Assembly: GCF_020510625.1 (NCBI RefSeq)
Contig: NZ_CP075191.1
Location: 4,151,798-4,215,797, forward strand
DNA: 64,000 nucleotides
From: Ferribacterium limneticum
GTDB lineage: Bacteria > Pseudomonadota > Gammaproteobacteria > Burkholderiales > Rhodocyclaceae
Reading direction: 5' to 3'
Shown in pieces: positions 25,259 through 34,031 of this stretch; the first letter of the stretch is position 1; each line of letters begins with the position of its first letter. A program made the position numbers and the translations under genes. The notes below the pieces were generated by a model. That model was not told the origin of the DNA. It ran no database searches and was given only the letters and a program-made list of their open reading frames with translations.

Positions 25259-26167
25259 ATGCTCGACATGATCCGCCCTCAGGCCGCCTCCGCAACAGAA
25301 GCAGCGCAGACTCAACCGGATGAGATCGAGAAACGGATGAAGATCGAGATCCGCGAAATCGGTATTCCGCCGCGGCCAAGCATCCTCAGCCAGATCGAGC
25401 AGGAAACCGCCAAGGACGAACCGGATTTCATCAAGCTGGCCGCGATTCTCAGCCAGGATGTCGGCCTCGCAGCCAGCCTGATCAAGGTGGCCAACTCCCC
25501 CTATTTTTCCTTCGGCAAAAAAGTACCGACCGTTCAGGAAGCGCTACTCGTCCTCGGTCTCAAGCTCGTCGTCCAGACCGTGGCTGGGCTCGCGCTGCAG
25601 CAGGTCTTCAAGCACGTCCCCAACATGGAACGTTTCTGGGACAGCTCGGCGACCAATGCCCAGATATCCAGCTGGCTGGCTCGCCAACTCGGCAAGAAAT
25701 GGGCTATCCGGCCGGAGGATGCCTATACCTTTTCACTATTCCGGGACTGCGGCATTCCCGTTCTGTTGAGCCCGTTTCCCGAATACCTGTCTATCCTGGC
25801 CCAGGCGAACAACGAGCGGGAACGCGCCTTCACCGACGTCGAAGACCAGGCCATGGGCCTCAACCACACAAGCGTTGGTGCCGATCTGGCTGAAAACTGG
25901 CTGCTGGCCGAAGATACCTGCCTGGCGATTCGCCACCATCACGATGCGCGCATCTTCACCGAAGCATCGGTGGCCATGCCTGAACGCACGAAGGTGCTCG
26001 TCGCCATTTCCCATCTTGCCGAACACCTGATGCAACAGGAGGCCGGACGCGGCCAGAGTTGCGAATGGGAAAAGCTGGGCGCCGCCTGCCTGGCCTGTCT
26101 GGCGCTTGGCCCCGAGCAACTGCAGACACTGACTGAAGAGTTCCTGCACTTCCGCCAAGGCCATTAA
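25259..26167 (+). CDS. HDOD-domain signalling protein
   Basis: The 302-residue soluble protein consists mainly of one HDOD domain (about residues 25-225), the degenerate HD relative found in bacterial signalling. Typical features are IPPRPSILSQI, the helix DFIKLAAILSQDVGLAASLIKVANSPYF, and ALLVLGLKLVV. HD metal ligands are only partly retained, as in the family. ATG at 25259 is chosen over an upstream TTG at 25235; neither has a strong Shine-Dalgarno. Family members influence motility, stress and second-messenger responses. The octaheme terminator lies just upstream, so it has its own promoter. Confidence 0.85.
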   Translation: MLDMIRPQAASATEAAQTQPDEIEKRMKIEIREIGIPPRPSILSQIEQETAKDEPDFIKLAAILSQDVGLAASLIKVANSPYFSFGKKVPTVQEALLVLGLKLVVQTVAGLALQQVFKHVPNMERFWDSSATNAQISSWLARQLGKKWAIRPEDAYTFSLFRDCGIPVLLSPFPEYLSILAQANNERERAFTDVEDQAMGLNHTSVGADLAENWLLAEDTCLAIRHHHDARIFTEASVAMPERTKVLVAISHLAEHLMQQEAGRGQSCEWEKLGAACLACLALGPEQLQTLTEEFLHFRQGH

Positions 26168-26248
26168 GGCCGGCGCTGCAGACGGAATTACTGCCGAGCC
26201 GGGCTGGCGCTAGAATGCCTAGCTCACCTTGAATTCTGTCCGCCCCCG

Positions 26249-27019
26249 ATGCTGCTTCAATCCTCGATCACCGGCTGGTTGCCCGTCTGGCAACGCAATT
26301 TCCTCGTCTGGCGCAAGCTGGCCCTGCCATCCATCCTCGGCAATCTGGCCGACCCGCTGATCTACATGCTCGGCCTTGGCTACGGCCTGGGCGCCATGCT
26401 GCCGAGCATCGAAGGCCAGCCCTATGTTGCCTTCCTGGCCGCCGGTACCGTCTGCGCCTCGACGATGAACGCCGCGACCTTCGAGGCCCTGTACTCGGCC
26501 TTTTCGCGCATGCATGTCCAGAAAACCTGGGAAGCCATCCTCAACACGCCGCTCGGGCTGGGCGATGTGGTGGCCGGCGAACTGTTCTGGGCCGCCACCA
26601 AATCGCTGTTCTCGGGCGCCGCGATTCTCGTCGTCATCACCGGCATGGGCCTGACCAACGGCCCGCTCATGCTCTGGGCGCTGCCGGCCATTGTCCTCAC
26701 CGGGCTGGCCTTCGCCGCGCTCGGCCTGATCTGGAACGCGCTGTCTCCGTCCTACGATTTCTTCATGTACTACTTCACGCTGTTCATCACGCCGATGACG
26801 CTGATTTCCGGCGTTTTCTTCCCGACCGACCAGTTGCCCGGCTGGCTGGCCCTGATCGGTGGCTGGCTGCCGCTGGCCCAGGGCGTCGCGCTGGTCCGCC
26901 CGCTGCTGGCCGGACAGGTGCCGGCCAACGCCCTGATCCACATCATGGCGCTGCTCGGCACCGCCGCCGTAGCCTTCGCGATTGCGCTACACCTGACCCG
27001 CCGCCGCCTGCTCAAGTAG
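26249..27019 (+). CDS. ABC-2 type permease, NodJ-like
   Basis: This 256-residue membrane protein has six helices. It matches the NodJ/ABC-2 exporter family, including TWEAILNTPLGLGDVVAGELFW after the second helix and SGVFFPTDQLPGWL before the last helices. It has no ATPase next to it; the NodI-type ATPase at 17231 is the fitting partner. Together they would export an unknown compound. It is followed by cutA after 18 bases. Confidence 0.9.
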   Translation: MLLQSSITGWLPVWQRNFLVWRKLALPSILGNLADPLIYMLGLGYGLGAMLPSIEGQPYVAFLAAGTVCASTMNAATFEALYSAFSRMHVQKTWEAILNTPLGLGDVVAGELFWAATKSLFSGAAILVVITGMGLTNGPLMLWALPAIVLTGLAFAALGLIWNALSPSYDFFMYYFTLFITPMTLISGVFFPTDQLPGWLALIGGWLPLAQGVALVRPLLAGQVPANALIHIMALLGTAAVAFAIALHLTRRRLLK

Positions 27020-27037
27020 ACAAAGTAGAATTCGCTA

Positions 27038-27355
27038 ATGGAAACCCTGCTCGTCATCACCAACTGCCCCGACGAAGAAATCGCCAACGCCATCGCACTC
27101 GCTGTCGTTGAGGCGAAGCTGGCCGCCTGCGTCAATATCCTGCCGCGCGTCCAGTCGGTCTATCGCTGGCAGGGAACAGTTGAATCGGCAGCGGAAATCC
27201 CTCTGTTCATCAAGACCACCCGCGCCAACTACCCGGTCCTCGAAGCGAAGATTCGCCAACTGCACCCCTACGAGGTGCCGGAAATCATCGCCCTGCCTGT
27301 CACCCACGGCTTGCCGGCCTACCTGAACTGGGTGGCGGCTGAAACGATCCAATAA
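27038..27355 (+). CDS. cutA: CutA1 divalent-cation tolerance protein
   Basis: CutA forms very stable ferredoxin-fold trimers and is linked by name to copper tolerance; its molecular role is not settled. The 105-residue protein carries the family blocks: NCPDEEIANAIA, LAACVNILPRVQSVYRWQG, IPLFIKTTRANYPVLEAKI and HPYEVPEIIALP. It lies between the ABC permease gene and dsbD, two bases before the latter. In E. coli cutA also precedes dsbD, so this pairing is ordinary. Confidence 0.95.
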   Translation: METLLVITNCPDEEIANAIALAVVEAKLAACVNILPRVQSVYRWQGTVESAAEIPLFIKTTRANYPVLEAKIRQLHPYEVPEIIALPVTHGLPAYLNWVAAETIQ

Positions 27356-27357
27356 CC

Positions 27358-29106
27358 ATGCGCCTCCTTTTCCTCGTCTTTGCCTTTTTCATCTCGCTCG
27401 CCCATGCCGAGGAATTCCTCGACCCGGCCGTCGCCTTCAAGCCGTCGGTCCGCGCCCTCGACGGCCAGACCATCGAGGTCAGCTACGAGATCGCCAAGGG
27501 TTACTACCTTTACCGCGACAAGTTCCGTTTCACTGTCGACGGCGAAACGACAACGCTCGGTACGCCGACCTTCCCCAAGGGCAAGGAACACAACGACGAA
27601 AATTTCGGCAAGGTCGAGGTCTATTACAAGACAGTCGCCATCCGCGTGCCGGTTGAACGCAGCAGTTCCGGCCTCTTGCCGCTGAAGCTCAACGTCACCT
27701 CACAGGGCTGTGCCGACGCCGGGGTCTGCTACCCGCCGCAAACCCAGCCACTCAGCGTCGAACTGCCCGATCCGGCCAGTGCCCCGGCAGCCGCACCGGC
27801 CGCCGCCGAGGGCGACGAGAGCGGACAGATCGCCTCGACGCTGAAACACGCCGGCTTCTGGGCCAATCTCGCTTTCTTCTTCCTGGCCGGGCTGGGTCTG
27901 TCGCTGACGCCTTGTGTCTTCCCGATGATCCCCATCCTGTCCGGCATCATCGCCGGGCAGGGCCACAAGAGTTCCCACGCCCGTGGCTTTGTACTGTCGC
28001 TGGCCTACGTGCTGGGCATGGCGGTGACCTACGCGGCAGCCGGCGTCGCGGCCGGCATGACTGGCACGCTGATCTCCAGCGCCCTGCAGAATTCGTGGGT
28101 GCTCGGCAGCTTTGCGCTGGTCTTCGTCGTACTGTCCTTCTCGATGTTCGGCTTCTACGAACTGCAGTTGCCGACCTCATTGCAGAGCAAACTGTCGGAA
28201 GAATCCGGTCACCTGCAGGGCGGACGCGGTATCGGCGTCTTCCTGATGGGCGCGCTGTCGGCCCTGATCGTCGGCCCCTGCGTTGCCGCGCCACTGGCCG
28301 GCGCGCTGCTTTACATCGGCCAGACCGGCGACGCGGTGCTCGGTGGCACGGCGCTGTTCGTCATGGCGCTCGGCATGGGTGCGCCGCTGATCGCCGTCGG
28401 CATTGCCGGTGGCTCGCTGCTGCCCAAGACCGGCGCCTGGATGGAAGGGGTCAAGAAGGCCTTCGGCGTGTTGTTGCTGGCGACCGCCGTCTGGCTCGTT
28501 TCACCGGTCATGCCGCCGGTGGCTTCGATGCTGGCCTGGGCAGTGCTGCTGATCATTCCGGCCATCTACCTGCACGCTCTCGACCCGCTGCCGCCGCACG
28601 CCAAGGGCTGGTCGCGTTTCTGGAAGGGTATCGGCATCGTCATGCTGCTGACCGGTGCCGCGCTGCTGATCGGCGCCCTGTCCGGCAGCCGCAACCCGCT
28701 GCAGCCGCTGGCTGGCCTGCGCGGCCAGGCGATGGCGGCTGAAGAGAAGCGCCTGCCATTCGAACGCGTCGCCTCGCTGCAGGCGCTGGAAGAAAAGATC
28801 AAGGCGGCCGGCCAACCGGTGATGCTCGATTTTTATGCCGACTGGTGCGTCTCGTGTAAAGAAATGGAGCAATTCACCTTCACCGACCCCGCCGTGCAGG
28901 CCAAATTGGCCGGTTTCAAGCTGTTGCAGGCCGATGTCACGGCCAATAACGCCGATGACAAGGCGCTGCTCGCCCGTTTCGGCCTGTTCGGCCCGCCGGG
29001 CATCATCTTTTTTGATGCCAAGGGGCAGGAAATCAAGGCGGTACGCATCGTCGGCTTTCAGGATGCCGCGCAGTTCCTGAAATCGGTGCAGCAGGTCGCC
29101 GGCTAA
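27358..29106 (+). CDS. dsbD: Thiol:disulphide interchange protein DsbD
   Basis: DsbD carries electrons from cytoplasmic thioredoxin to periplasmic DsbC, DsbG and CcmG. The 582-residue protein has a signal peptide, an N-terminal periplasmic immunoglobulin-like domain with the Cys pair in GCADAGVCYPP, eight membrane helices with conserved Cys in TPCVFPMIP and GPCVAAPLAG, and a C-terminal thioredoxin domain with WCVSC. Complete by length. It would support cytochrome c maturation, which matters for the octaheme protein encoded nearby. Confidence 0.95.
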   Translation: MRLLFLVFAFFISLAHAEEFLDPAVAFKPSVRALDGQTIEVSYEIAKGYYLYRDKFRFTVDGETTTLGTPTFPKGKEHNDENFGKVEVYYKTVAIRVPVERSSSGLLPLKLNVTSQGCADAGVCYPPQTQPLSVELPDPASAPAAAPAAAEGDESGQIASTLKHAGFWANLAFFFLAGLGLSLTPCVFPMIPILSGIIAGQGHKSSHARGFVLSLAYVLGMAVTYAAAGVAAGMTGTLISSALQNSWVLGSFALVFVVLSFSMFGFYELQLPTSLQSKLSEESGHLQGGRGIGVFLMGALSALIVGPCVAAPLAGALLYIGQTGDAVLGGTALFVMALGMGAPLIAVGIAGGSLLPKTGAWMEGVKKAFGVLLLATAVWLVSPVMPPVASMLAWAVLLIIPAIYLHALDPLPPHAKGWSRFWKGIGIVMLLTGAALLIGALSGSRNPLQPLAGLRGQAMAAEEKRLPFERVASLQALEEKIKAAGQPVMLDFYADWCVSCKEMEQFTFTDPAVQAKLAGFKLLQADVTANNADDKALLARFGLFGPPGIIFFDAKGQEIKAVRIVGFQDAAQFLKSVQQVAG

Positions 29107-29777
29107 AGCTCCCGCGATGGTGCGCTGCGAAGCGCGTGGCGCAGGCCAAAACCGCCAAACAGGGCACCGACCACCGCCCCGGCCAGCACATCGAGCGCCA
29201 CATGCTGGCGCGTCGCCAGCGTGGACCACAGGATCGCCAGGCAATGCAGCCAGATCAGGCTGCGCAACACCCGGGCAGCGCCAATAGCCCGAAATACCCG
29301 GTCAAGCCAGATGGCGGCGAATACCGCGGCACCGACATGTAGGGAAGGGCAGGCGTTACCGCTGGCATCGACATCCTTGATGATGGCCATTTCCGGATAG
29401 AGGCGCCAGTCGATGCCGGCTGGCGGAACGCTGGTCGGGAAGAGCCAGAAGATGCCCAGGCTGAATAGGCACAGCGCAGCCATCCACAAGCCGAACAGGA
29501 TCAGCGGCCGGAATTCCTTGAGCAGGGCGGCCGGCAGCGAAACGTAAACCCATAGCGAGGCGTAAACCGGAAAAGCCAGCCCGGTGACAGGAATCCACGC
29601 GTCAAGCACGGTCAGCGGCATCTCCGTCGCCGGAAACAGCGGGCTGCGCAGTACGCCGAAATAGGCCCAGAAAAACAGAACCATGAACGCAGCCGTGCCA
29701 ACCGCCTTGAGCGGCATCAGATAGACCAGGCGGGAAGCGATCTGGCGTAGCCAGTGCGGTCTGGAAAACAGGTGCAT
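29103..29777 (-). CDS. PAP2-superfamily membrane phosphatase
   Basis: This 224-residue protein has about six membrane helices. It carries the PAP2 motifs in an altered form: NACPSLHVG in place of PSGH, then TRQHVALDVLAG, which supplies His and Asp of the third motif; the usual first KxxxxxxRP motif is not obvious. Lipid phosphates such as undecaprenyl or phosphatidyl phosphate are the usual substrates. The start at 29777 gives a short cytoplasmic tail; in-frame starts exist at 29855 and 29879. It overlaps dsbD tail-to-tail by four bases and is divergent from the pigment locus. Confidence 0.7.
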   Translation of the reverse strand: MHLFSRPHWLRQIASRLVYLMPLKAVGTAAFMVLFFWAYFGVLRSPLFPATEMPLTVLDAWIPVTGLAFPVYASLWVYVSLPAALLKEFRPLILFGLWMAALCLFSLGIFWLFPTSVPPAGIDWRLYPEMAIIKDVDASGNACPSLHVGAAVFAAIWLDRVFRAIGAARVLRSLIWLHCLAILWSTLATRQHVALDVLAGAVVGALFGGFGLRHALRSAPSREL

Positions 29778-29920
29778 CGGTCGCTCGGAAAGGTTGGAAA
29801 AGCCTGAATGAGCCGCATGGTAGCAAATCGCCCCACCATGCCTGGAATTTGCCATGAATAGACAAGCGCTTCCGGGCAAATCTTTGGAAAATATGGGCTT
29901 TCAGCTAAAATTGCCGGGCT

Positions 29921-30160
29921 ATGGATTCGATTGGCCTGATTCGCGATTTTCTCAAGGACCGCCTTGGTGTCGACCCGGAAAACGTTATTTCCGGAGCGTT
30001 GCTGGCCGATCTGGGCGTCGACTCGCTGATGATGCTCGAACTGATGTTCGAGTTCGAAGATCGTTTCGGCATCAAGCTTTCCAGTGACCTGAAAACACCC
30101 CGGACGGTTGGCGAGATGGTGACGCTGATGGACGGGCTGATCTCCCGCCAAAAGAGCTGA
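29921..30160 (+). CDS. Acyl carrier protein 1 of the aryl-polyene locus
   Basis: The 79-residue acyl carrier protein has the phosphopantetheine attachment Ser in GVDSLMMLEL (about residue 35). It is the first gene of the forward pigment locus and is followed by a ketosynthase gene three bases later. Aryl-polyene loci always encode two distinct carrier proteins; this one is probably the chain-holding or starter-loading carrier (ApeE/ApeF class), which cannot be told apart here. Confidence 0.9.
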   Translation: MDSIGLIRDFLKDRLGVDPENVISGALLADLGVDSLMMLELMFEFEDRFGIKLSSDLKTPRTVGEMVTLMDGLISRQKS

Positions 30161-30163
30161 GCC

Positions 30164-31414
30164 ATGAGCCAGCGGCGGGTTGCGATCACTGGCCTCGGGC
30201 TGGTCAGTCCCTATGGCAGTGATCTGGCTGATTTTTTTTCCCGCCTTTCGGCTGGCGACTCGGCAGTCCGCTACCTGCTGACCGACGACCAGCCGCGCCC
30301 GCTGTCCATTCCCTTCGTCAGTTGTCCGAGCTTTGATCCCGATGCCGCACTCGGCAAGCCGCTCGCTTCGATGATGGACCGCTTCGCCCAGCTCGGCATG
30401 GCTGCGGCCTTTGCTGCCTGGGACGACTGCGGCCTGCCGCGCCAGGCGCAAGACGAATCCCGCAACGACTGGGGCGTAGCCTGGGGCACCGCGCTGGGCG
30501 GCACGCTGGCCTATGAAAAAGGCTACCGAGAGCTTTGGCAAAAGGGCCGCGAGCGCCTGTCGCCGCTTTCCGTCGTACTCGGCATGAACAACGCCGCCAA
30601 TGCCCACATTTCGATCCAGCTTGGCCTGGGTGGTGTCAGCATGAGCCACACCGTGGCCTGTGCCTCGTCGGCCATCGCCATCGGCGAGGCTTTCCGCCGC
30701 GTGCGCAGCGGCGAGGCGACGATCATGCTGACCGGCGGTTCCGACGTGCCGCAGGCCTACGGCGTTGCCCGCGCCTGGGAAGCGCTGCGCGTCATGGCGC
30801 CCGGCGATGCCGATAGCTCGCCGTCGGCCTGCCGGCCGTTCTCGGCCGACCGCCGTGGCCTGGTGCTGGGCGAGGGCGGGGCCGCCCTGGTGCTGGAAGA
30901 CTGGGAACACGCGGTAGCGCGTGGTACCCGCATTCATGGCGAAATCATCGGCTACGGTACCAGTTGCGACCATAGCCACCTGGTTCGCCCGGAAGCCGAA
31001 GGCCAGATTCGCGCCCTGCAGCTGACACTGGCCGATGCCGGCCTGAACCCGGCCGATATCGACTACATCAACGCCCACGGCACCGCAACGACCGAGGGCG
31101 ACCCGGTTGAAATCGCCGCCCTGAAGGCTGTTTTCGGCAATCATGCCGATCGGCTGGCGGTCAGCGCCACCAAGTCCATGCACGGCCACTCGCTGGGCGC
31201 CGCTGCGGCCATCGAAGCCATCGTCACCGTGCTCGCCCTGCGTGAGCAGACCGTTCCGCCCACCGCTCATCTTGAGCAGATCGACCCGGCCTGCGTCGGC
31301 GTCGACCACGTCACTACCGCCCGTCGCGGCCAGCCGCTGCGTGCCGCGCTCTCTAACTCCTTCGCCTTTGGCGGCAGCAACGCGGTGCTCGCGTTCCGTG
31401 CCGTCAGCCAGTAA
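30164..31414 (+). CDS. Beta-ketoacyl-ACP synthase (FabF-like) of the aryl-polyene locus
   Basis: This 416-residue condensing enzyme has the full Cys-His-His catalytic set: nucleophile Cys in VACASSAIAIG (about 165), His in NAHGTATTEGDP (about 305) and His in SMHGHSLGAAAA (about 340), plus the C-terminal NSFAFGGSNAVL. It would extend the polyene with malonyl units on the locus carrier protein. It is flanked by the two carrier protein genes, in a tightly packed operon. Confidence 0.93.
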   Translation: MSQRRVAITGLGLVSPYGSDLADFFSRLSAGDSAVRYLLTDDQPRPLSIPFVSCPSFDPDAALGKPLASMMDRFAQLGMAAAFAAWDDCGLPRQAQDESRNDWGVAWGTALGGTLAYEKGYRELWQKGRERLSPLSVVLGMNNAANAHISIQLGLGGVSMSHTVACASSAIAIGEAFRRVRSGEATIMLTGGSDVPQAYGVARAWEALRVMAPGDADSSPSACRPFSADRRGLVLGEGGAALVLEDWEHAVARGTRIHGEIIGYGTSCDHSHLVRPEAEGQIRALQLTLADAGLNPADIDYINAHGTATTEGDPVEIAALKAVFGNHADRLAVSATKSMHGHSLGAAAAIEAIVTVLALREQTVPPTAHLEQIDPACVGVDHVTTARRGQPLRAALSNSFAFGGSNAVLAFRAVSQ

Positions 31415-31431
31415 ATCCACGAAAGCATCAC

Positions 31432-31716
31432 ATGTCTGCCGCCATTTCCCCGCAAGCCATCGAAGCCCTGTTGCCGGAAGTCGCCGAACTGATTATTTCA
31501 GCGCTCAATCTCGACATGGCTGCGAGTGAAATCGAAGCCGATACACCGCTGTTCGGCGACGGCCTCGGCCTTGACTCGATTGATGTGCTGGAAATTGCGC
31601 TGGTCATTTCCAAGCAATACGGCTTCCAGCTGAAGTCGGACAACGAGGAGAACATCCACATCTTTTCCTCGTTGCGCGCCCTGACCGAACACATCGCCAG
31701 CCAGCGCAGCAAATGA
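31432..31716 (+). CDS. Acyl carrier protein 2 of the aryl-polyene locus
   Basis: The 94-residue carrier protein has its phosphopantetheine Ser in LGLDSIDVLEIAL. It is longer than carrier 1 and has the NEENIHIFSSLRALTEHI C-terminus typical of the second ACP of aryl-polyene loci. It follows the ketosynthase by 17 bases and overlaps the next gene by four. Confidence 0.9.
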   Translation: MSAAISPQAIEALLPEVAELIISALNLDMAASEIEADTPLFGDGLGLDSIDVLEIALVISKQYGFQLKSDNEENIHIFSSLRALTEHIASQRSK

Positions 31717-32375
31717 CCGCCACCCCGGCCCAGCTGCTGCGCGGCCTGGCCGTGGTCGTCTTTCTTGTGCTCTGGGCCTTGCTCGCCCATTTCGGCACGT
31801 CCGGCGAAAGCTCGGCCGATCTCTCGGTGCTGCTTGCCCTTGCCCCCATCGTCGCCGCACTCGGCCTGATGCTCTGGCGCAACACCCATCCGCTGCTGAC
31901 CGGTAGCGTTATCGTCACCTCGCTCGGCGGGCTGGCCTGGTGGTGGCCGACCCTGCGCGAGAACATTCCGCTGCTGTTTTTCATCCAGCACCTCGGCGCC
32001 AACCTGGCCCTGGGCACGCTGTTCGGGCGCAGCCTGCTCGGTGGCGGCGAAGCGCTGATCACCCAGCTGGCCAAGGCCGTGCATCACGGCGAAATTTCCG
32101 AGCGCAAACGGCTTTACACCCGTAAAGCGACACTGGCGTGGACGCTATTTTTCCTCGGCAACGCGCTGATCTCCTGCATTCTCTGGCTCTTGGCGCCGCA
32201 ATCGGTATGGTCGGTCTTCGCCAACCTGTTGTCGATGCCGCTGCTGGCCGCCATGTTCGTCGCTGAACACATCTGGCGGGCGCATGCCCTGCCGCCGGAG
32301 GAGCGCCCAAGCATCGCCCAGGTCGCCCGGGCCTATCGCATGCACGGCAAACAGACGCCGCCGGCCAATCCCTGA
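31713..32375 (+). CDS. Aryl-polyene locus membrane protein (COG4648-like)
   Basis: The 220-residue protein has about five to six membrane helices with a cytoplasmic C-terminal tail and no catalytic motif I can identify. It matches the uncharacterised inner-membrane protein regularly encoded in aryl-polyene loci between the carrier protein and the adenylating enzyme. Both ends overlap its neighbours (four bases with ACP 2, one with the ligase gene), a strong sign of operon membership. Confidence 0.75.
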   Translation: MTATPAQLLRGLAVVVFLVLWALLAHFGTSGESSADLSVLLALAPIVAALGLMLWRNTHPLLTGSVIVTSLGGLAWWWPTLRENIPLLFFIQHLGANLALGTLFGRSLLGGGEALITQLAKAVHHGEISERKRLYTRKATLAWTLFFLGNALISCILWLLAPQSVWSVFANLLSMPLLAAMFVAEHIWRAHALPPEERPSIAQVARAYRMHGKQTPPANP

Positions 32376-33727
32376 TGAACACCGCGCCGCTGCTCGCCCA
32401 TCGCGACCCCGACACCGTCTTCGCCTGGCGCCCGGATGGTCCGGTCAGCGTCGGCGACTATCTGGCCGACGTCGCGGCCCTGGCCGAACAATTGCCGGCC
32501 GCCGGCTACCTGCTCAACCTGTGCCACGACCGCTACCATTTCGCCGTCGGTTTCGCCGCCGGCCTGTTGCGCGGCATGACCAGCCTGCAGCCATCCTCCC
32601 AGTCGGCCGAGACCTTCCGCCGTCTGCAGGCCGACTATCCGGGTCTGGTCTGCCTGTGCGACGGACCGACCGAAACGCTGGACCTGCCGCGCTTCGATTT
32701 TCCCCCCTCGCCCCAGCGGGGAGAGGGGCCGGGGGAGAGGGGCGCACGGCCCATCCCGCAAATCCCGGCCGACCACCTGGCCGCCATCCTGTTCACCTCC
32801 GGCTCGACCGGCCTGCCACAGGCACAGCGCAAAACCTGGGGCAAGCTGGTGCAGAACGGCCGGGCTGAAGCCAGCGCGCTCGGGCTCGATCGCCAGCCGC
32901 ACACCATCGTCGGCACCGTGCCAGTCCAGCACAGCTACGGCTTCGAATCGACTTTCCTGCTCGCCCTGGCGGGCGGCGGCGCTTTCTGGGCCGGCAAACC
33001 GTTCTTCCCGCAGGACATCGCCAGCGCGCTGGACGCCGTACCGCAGCCGCGCCTGCTGGTGACCACGCCTTTCCACCTGTCGGCGCTTCTCGCCGCCGGC
33101 CTCGAACTGCCGCCGGTCGATCTGCTGCTTTCGGCGACCGCCCCCTTGTCGGCGACGCTGGCCGCCGAGGCCGAAGCCCGCACCGGCGCGACCATGCTGG
33201 AAATCTACGGCTCGACCGAATCCGGCCAGCTGGCCAGCCGGCGCACCACCGAGGGCATGGCCTGGACGCTGCTACCCGGCGTTCGGCTGGAACAGACCGA
33301 AGACCAAACGACCATCGCCTGCGACGGCCATGTCGAAGGTCGTGTCGCGCTGTCTGACCTGATCGAGCTCTTGCCCGACCAGCGTTTCCTGCTGCACGGC
33401 CGCCATGCCGACCTGATCAACATCGCCGGCAAGCGAACCTCGCTGGCCTACCTGAACCACCAGCTCGGCGCCGTCCCCGGCATCGTCGATGGCGCCTTCT
33501 TCCTGCCCGATGAGGAAGGCCCGGACGGCATCACCCGCCTGACCGCCTTCGTCGTCGCCCCCGGCATGACGGCCCGGCAAGTCACCGTCGCGCTACGCGA
33601 ACGGATCGACGCCATCTTCCTACCACGGCCGCTGGTACTGGTCGACGAACTGCCGCGCAACAGCACAGGCAAGTTGCCGCGCAACGAACTGCAGGCGCTG
33701 TACGCCGAAAAGGTCGGCCATGGCTGA
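32375..33727 (+). CDS. Acyl/aryl-adenylating ligase of the aryl-polyene locus
   Basis: This 450-residue member of the ANL superfamily activates a carboxylic acid with ATP and loads it on a carrier protein, presumably the hydroxybenzoate starter (ApeH role). It has the P-loop-like LFTSGSTGLPQ (about 148-158), IYGSTESG (A5) and a C-terminal NSTGKLPRNEL lysine motif. Residues about 109-123 (PPSPQRGEGPGERG) are encoded by a GC-rich repeat element inserted in frame; family members lack such a segment. The element sits in a variable loop just before the ATP motif, so activity is probably retained. The 3' end overlaps the hotdog gene by eight bases. Confidence 0.88.
   Translation: MNTAPLLAHRDPDTVFAWRPDGPVSVGDYLADVAALAEQLPAAGYLLNLCHDRYHFAVGFAAGLLRGMTSLQPSSQSAETFRRLQADYPGLVCLCDGPTETLDLPRFDFPPSPQRGEGPGERGARPIPQIPADHLAAILFTSGSTGLPQAQRKTWGKLVQNGRAEASALGLDRQPHTIVGTVPVQHSYGFESTFLLALAGGGAFWAGKPFFPQDIASALDAVPQPRLLVTTPFHLSALLAAGLELPPVDLLLSATAPLSATLAAEAEARTGATMLEIYGSTESGQLASRRTTEGMAWTLLPGVRLEQTEDQTTIACDGHVEGRVALSDLIELLPDQRFLLHGRHADLINIAGKRTSLAYLNHQLGAVPGIVDGAFFLPDEEGPDGITRLTAFVVAPGMTARQVTVALRERIDAIFLPRPLVLVDELPRNSTGKLPRNELQALYAEKVGHG
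32705..32743 (+). repeat. GC-rich repeat element inserted inside the ligase gene
   Basis: The stretch CCCTCGCCCCAGCGGGGAG and its continuation (two GGGGAGAGGGG-like modules) can fold as CCCTC/GAGGG plus CCCC/GGGG stems. A second copy, about 85% alike by eye, lies in the intergenic region at 37946-37984. It keeps the reading frame of the ligase. Confidence 0.8.
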
Positions 33728-34031
33728 TTTTCACTGGCTCGTCCCGGCCGACCACCCGGCCTTCGCCGGTCATTTCCCCGGCAAGCCCATCGTGCCGGGC
33801 GTCGTGCTGCTCGACCGGGCCATCCTGTTCGCCGAACAACTGCTCGGCCAGCCCGATCTCGCCTGGCAAGTTGGCAACGCCAAGTTCTTCAGCCCGGTCG
33901 CCCCGGGCGAAGCGCTGGTTTTCACGCTGGAAGCCAAGGCCAGCGGCAGCATTGCCTTCACGGTGCGCGCTTTTGGCAACGCCGATGCGCGCGAAGTGGC
34001 CTCGGGCAGCCTGAAACCGCCCGCACCATGA
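33720..34031 (+). CDS. FabZ/hotdog-fold dehydratase of the aryl-polyene locus
   Basis: The 103-residue protein is a minimal single hotdog domain with the FabZ-like motif FAGHFPGKPIVPGVVLLDRA. The catalytic His is present; the usual Glu of FabZ on the following helix is Asp here. It would dehydrate beta-hydroxyacyl-ACP to trans-2-enoyl (ApeI class), working with the ApeP-class protein at 44830. It overlaps the ligase gene by eight bases and the acyltransferase gene by four. Confidence 0.85.
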   Translation: MADFHWLVPADHPAFAGHFPGKPIVPGVVLLDRAILFAEQLLGQPDLAWQVGNAKFFSPVAPGEALVFTLEAKASGSIAFTVRAFGNADAREVASGSLKPPAP

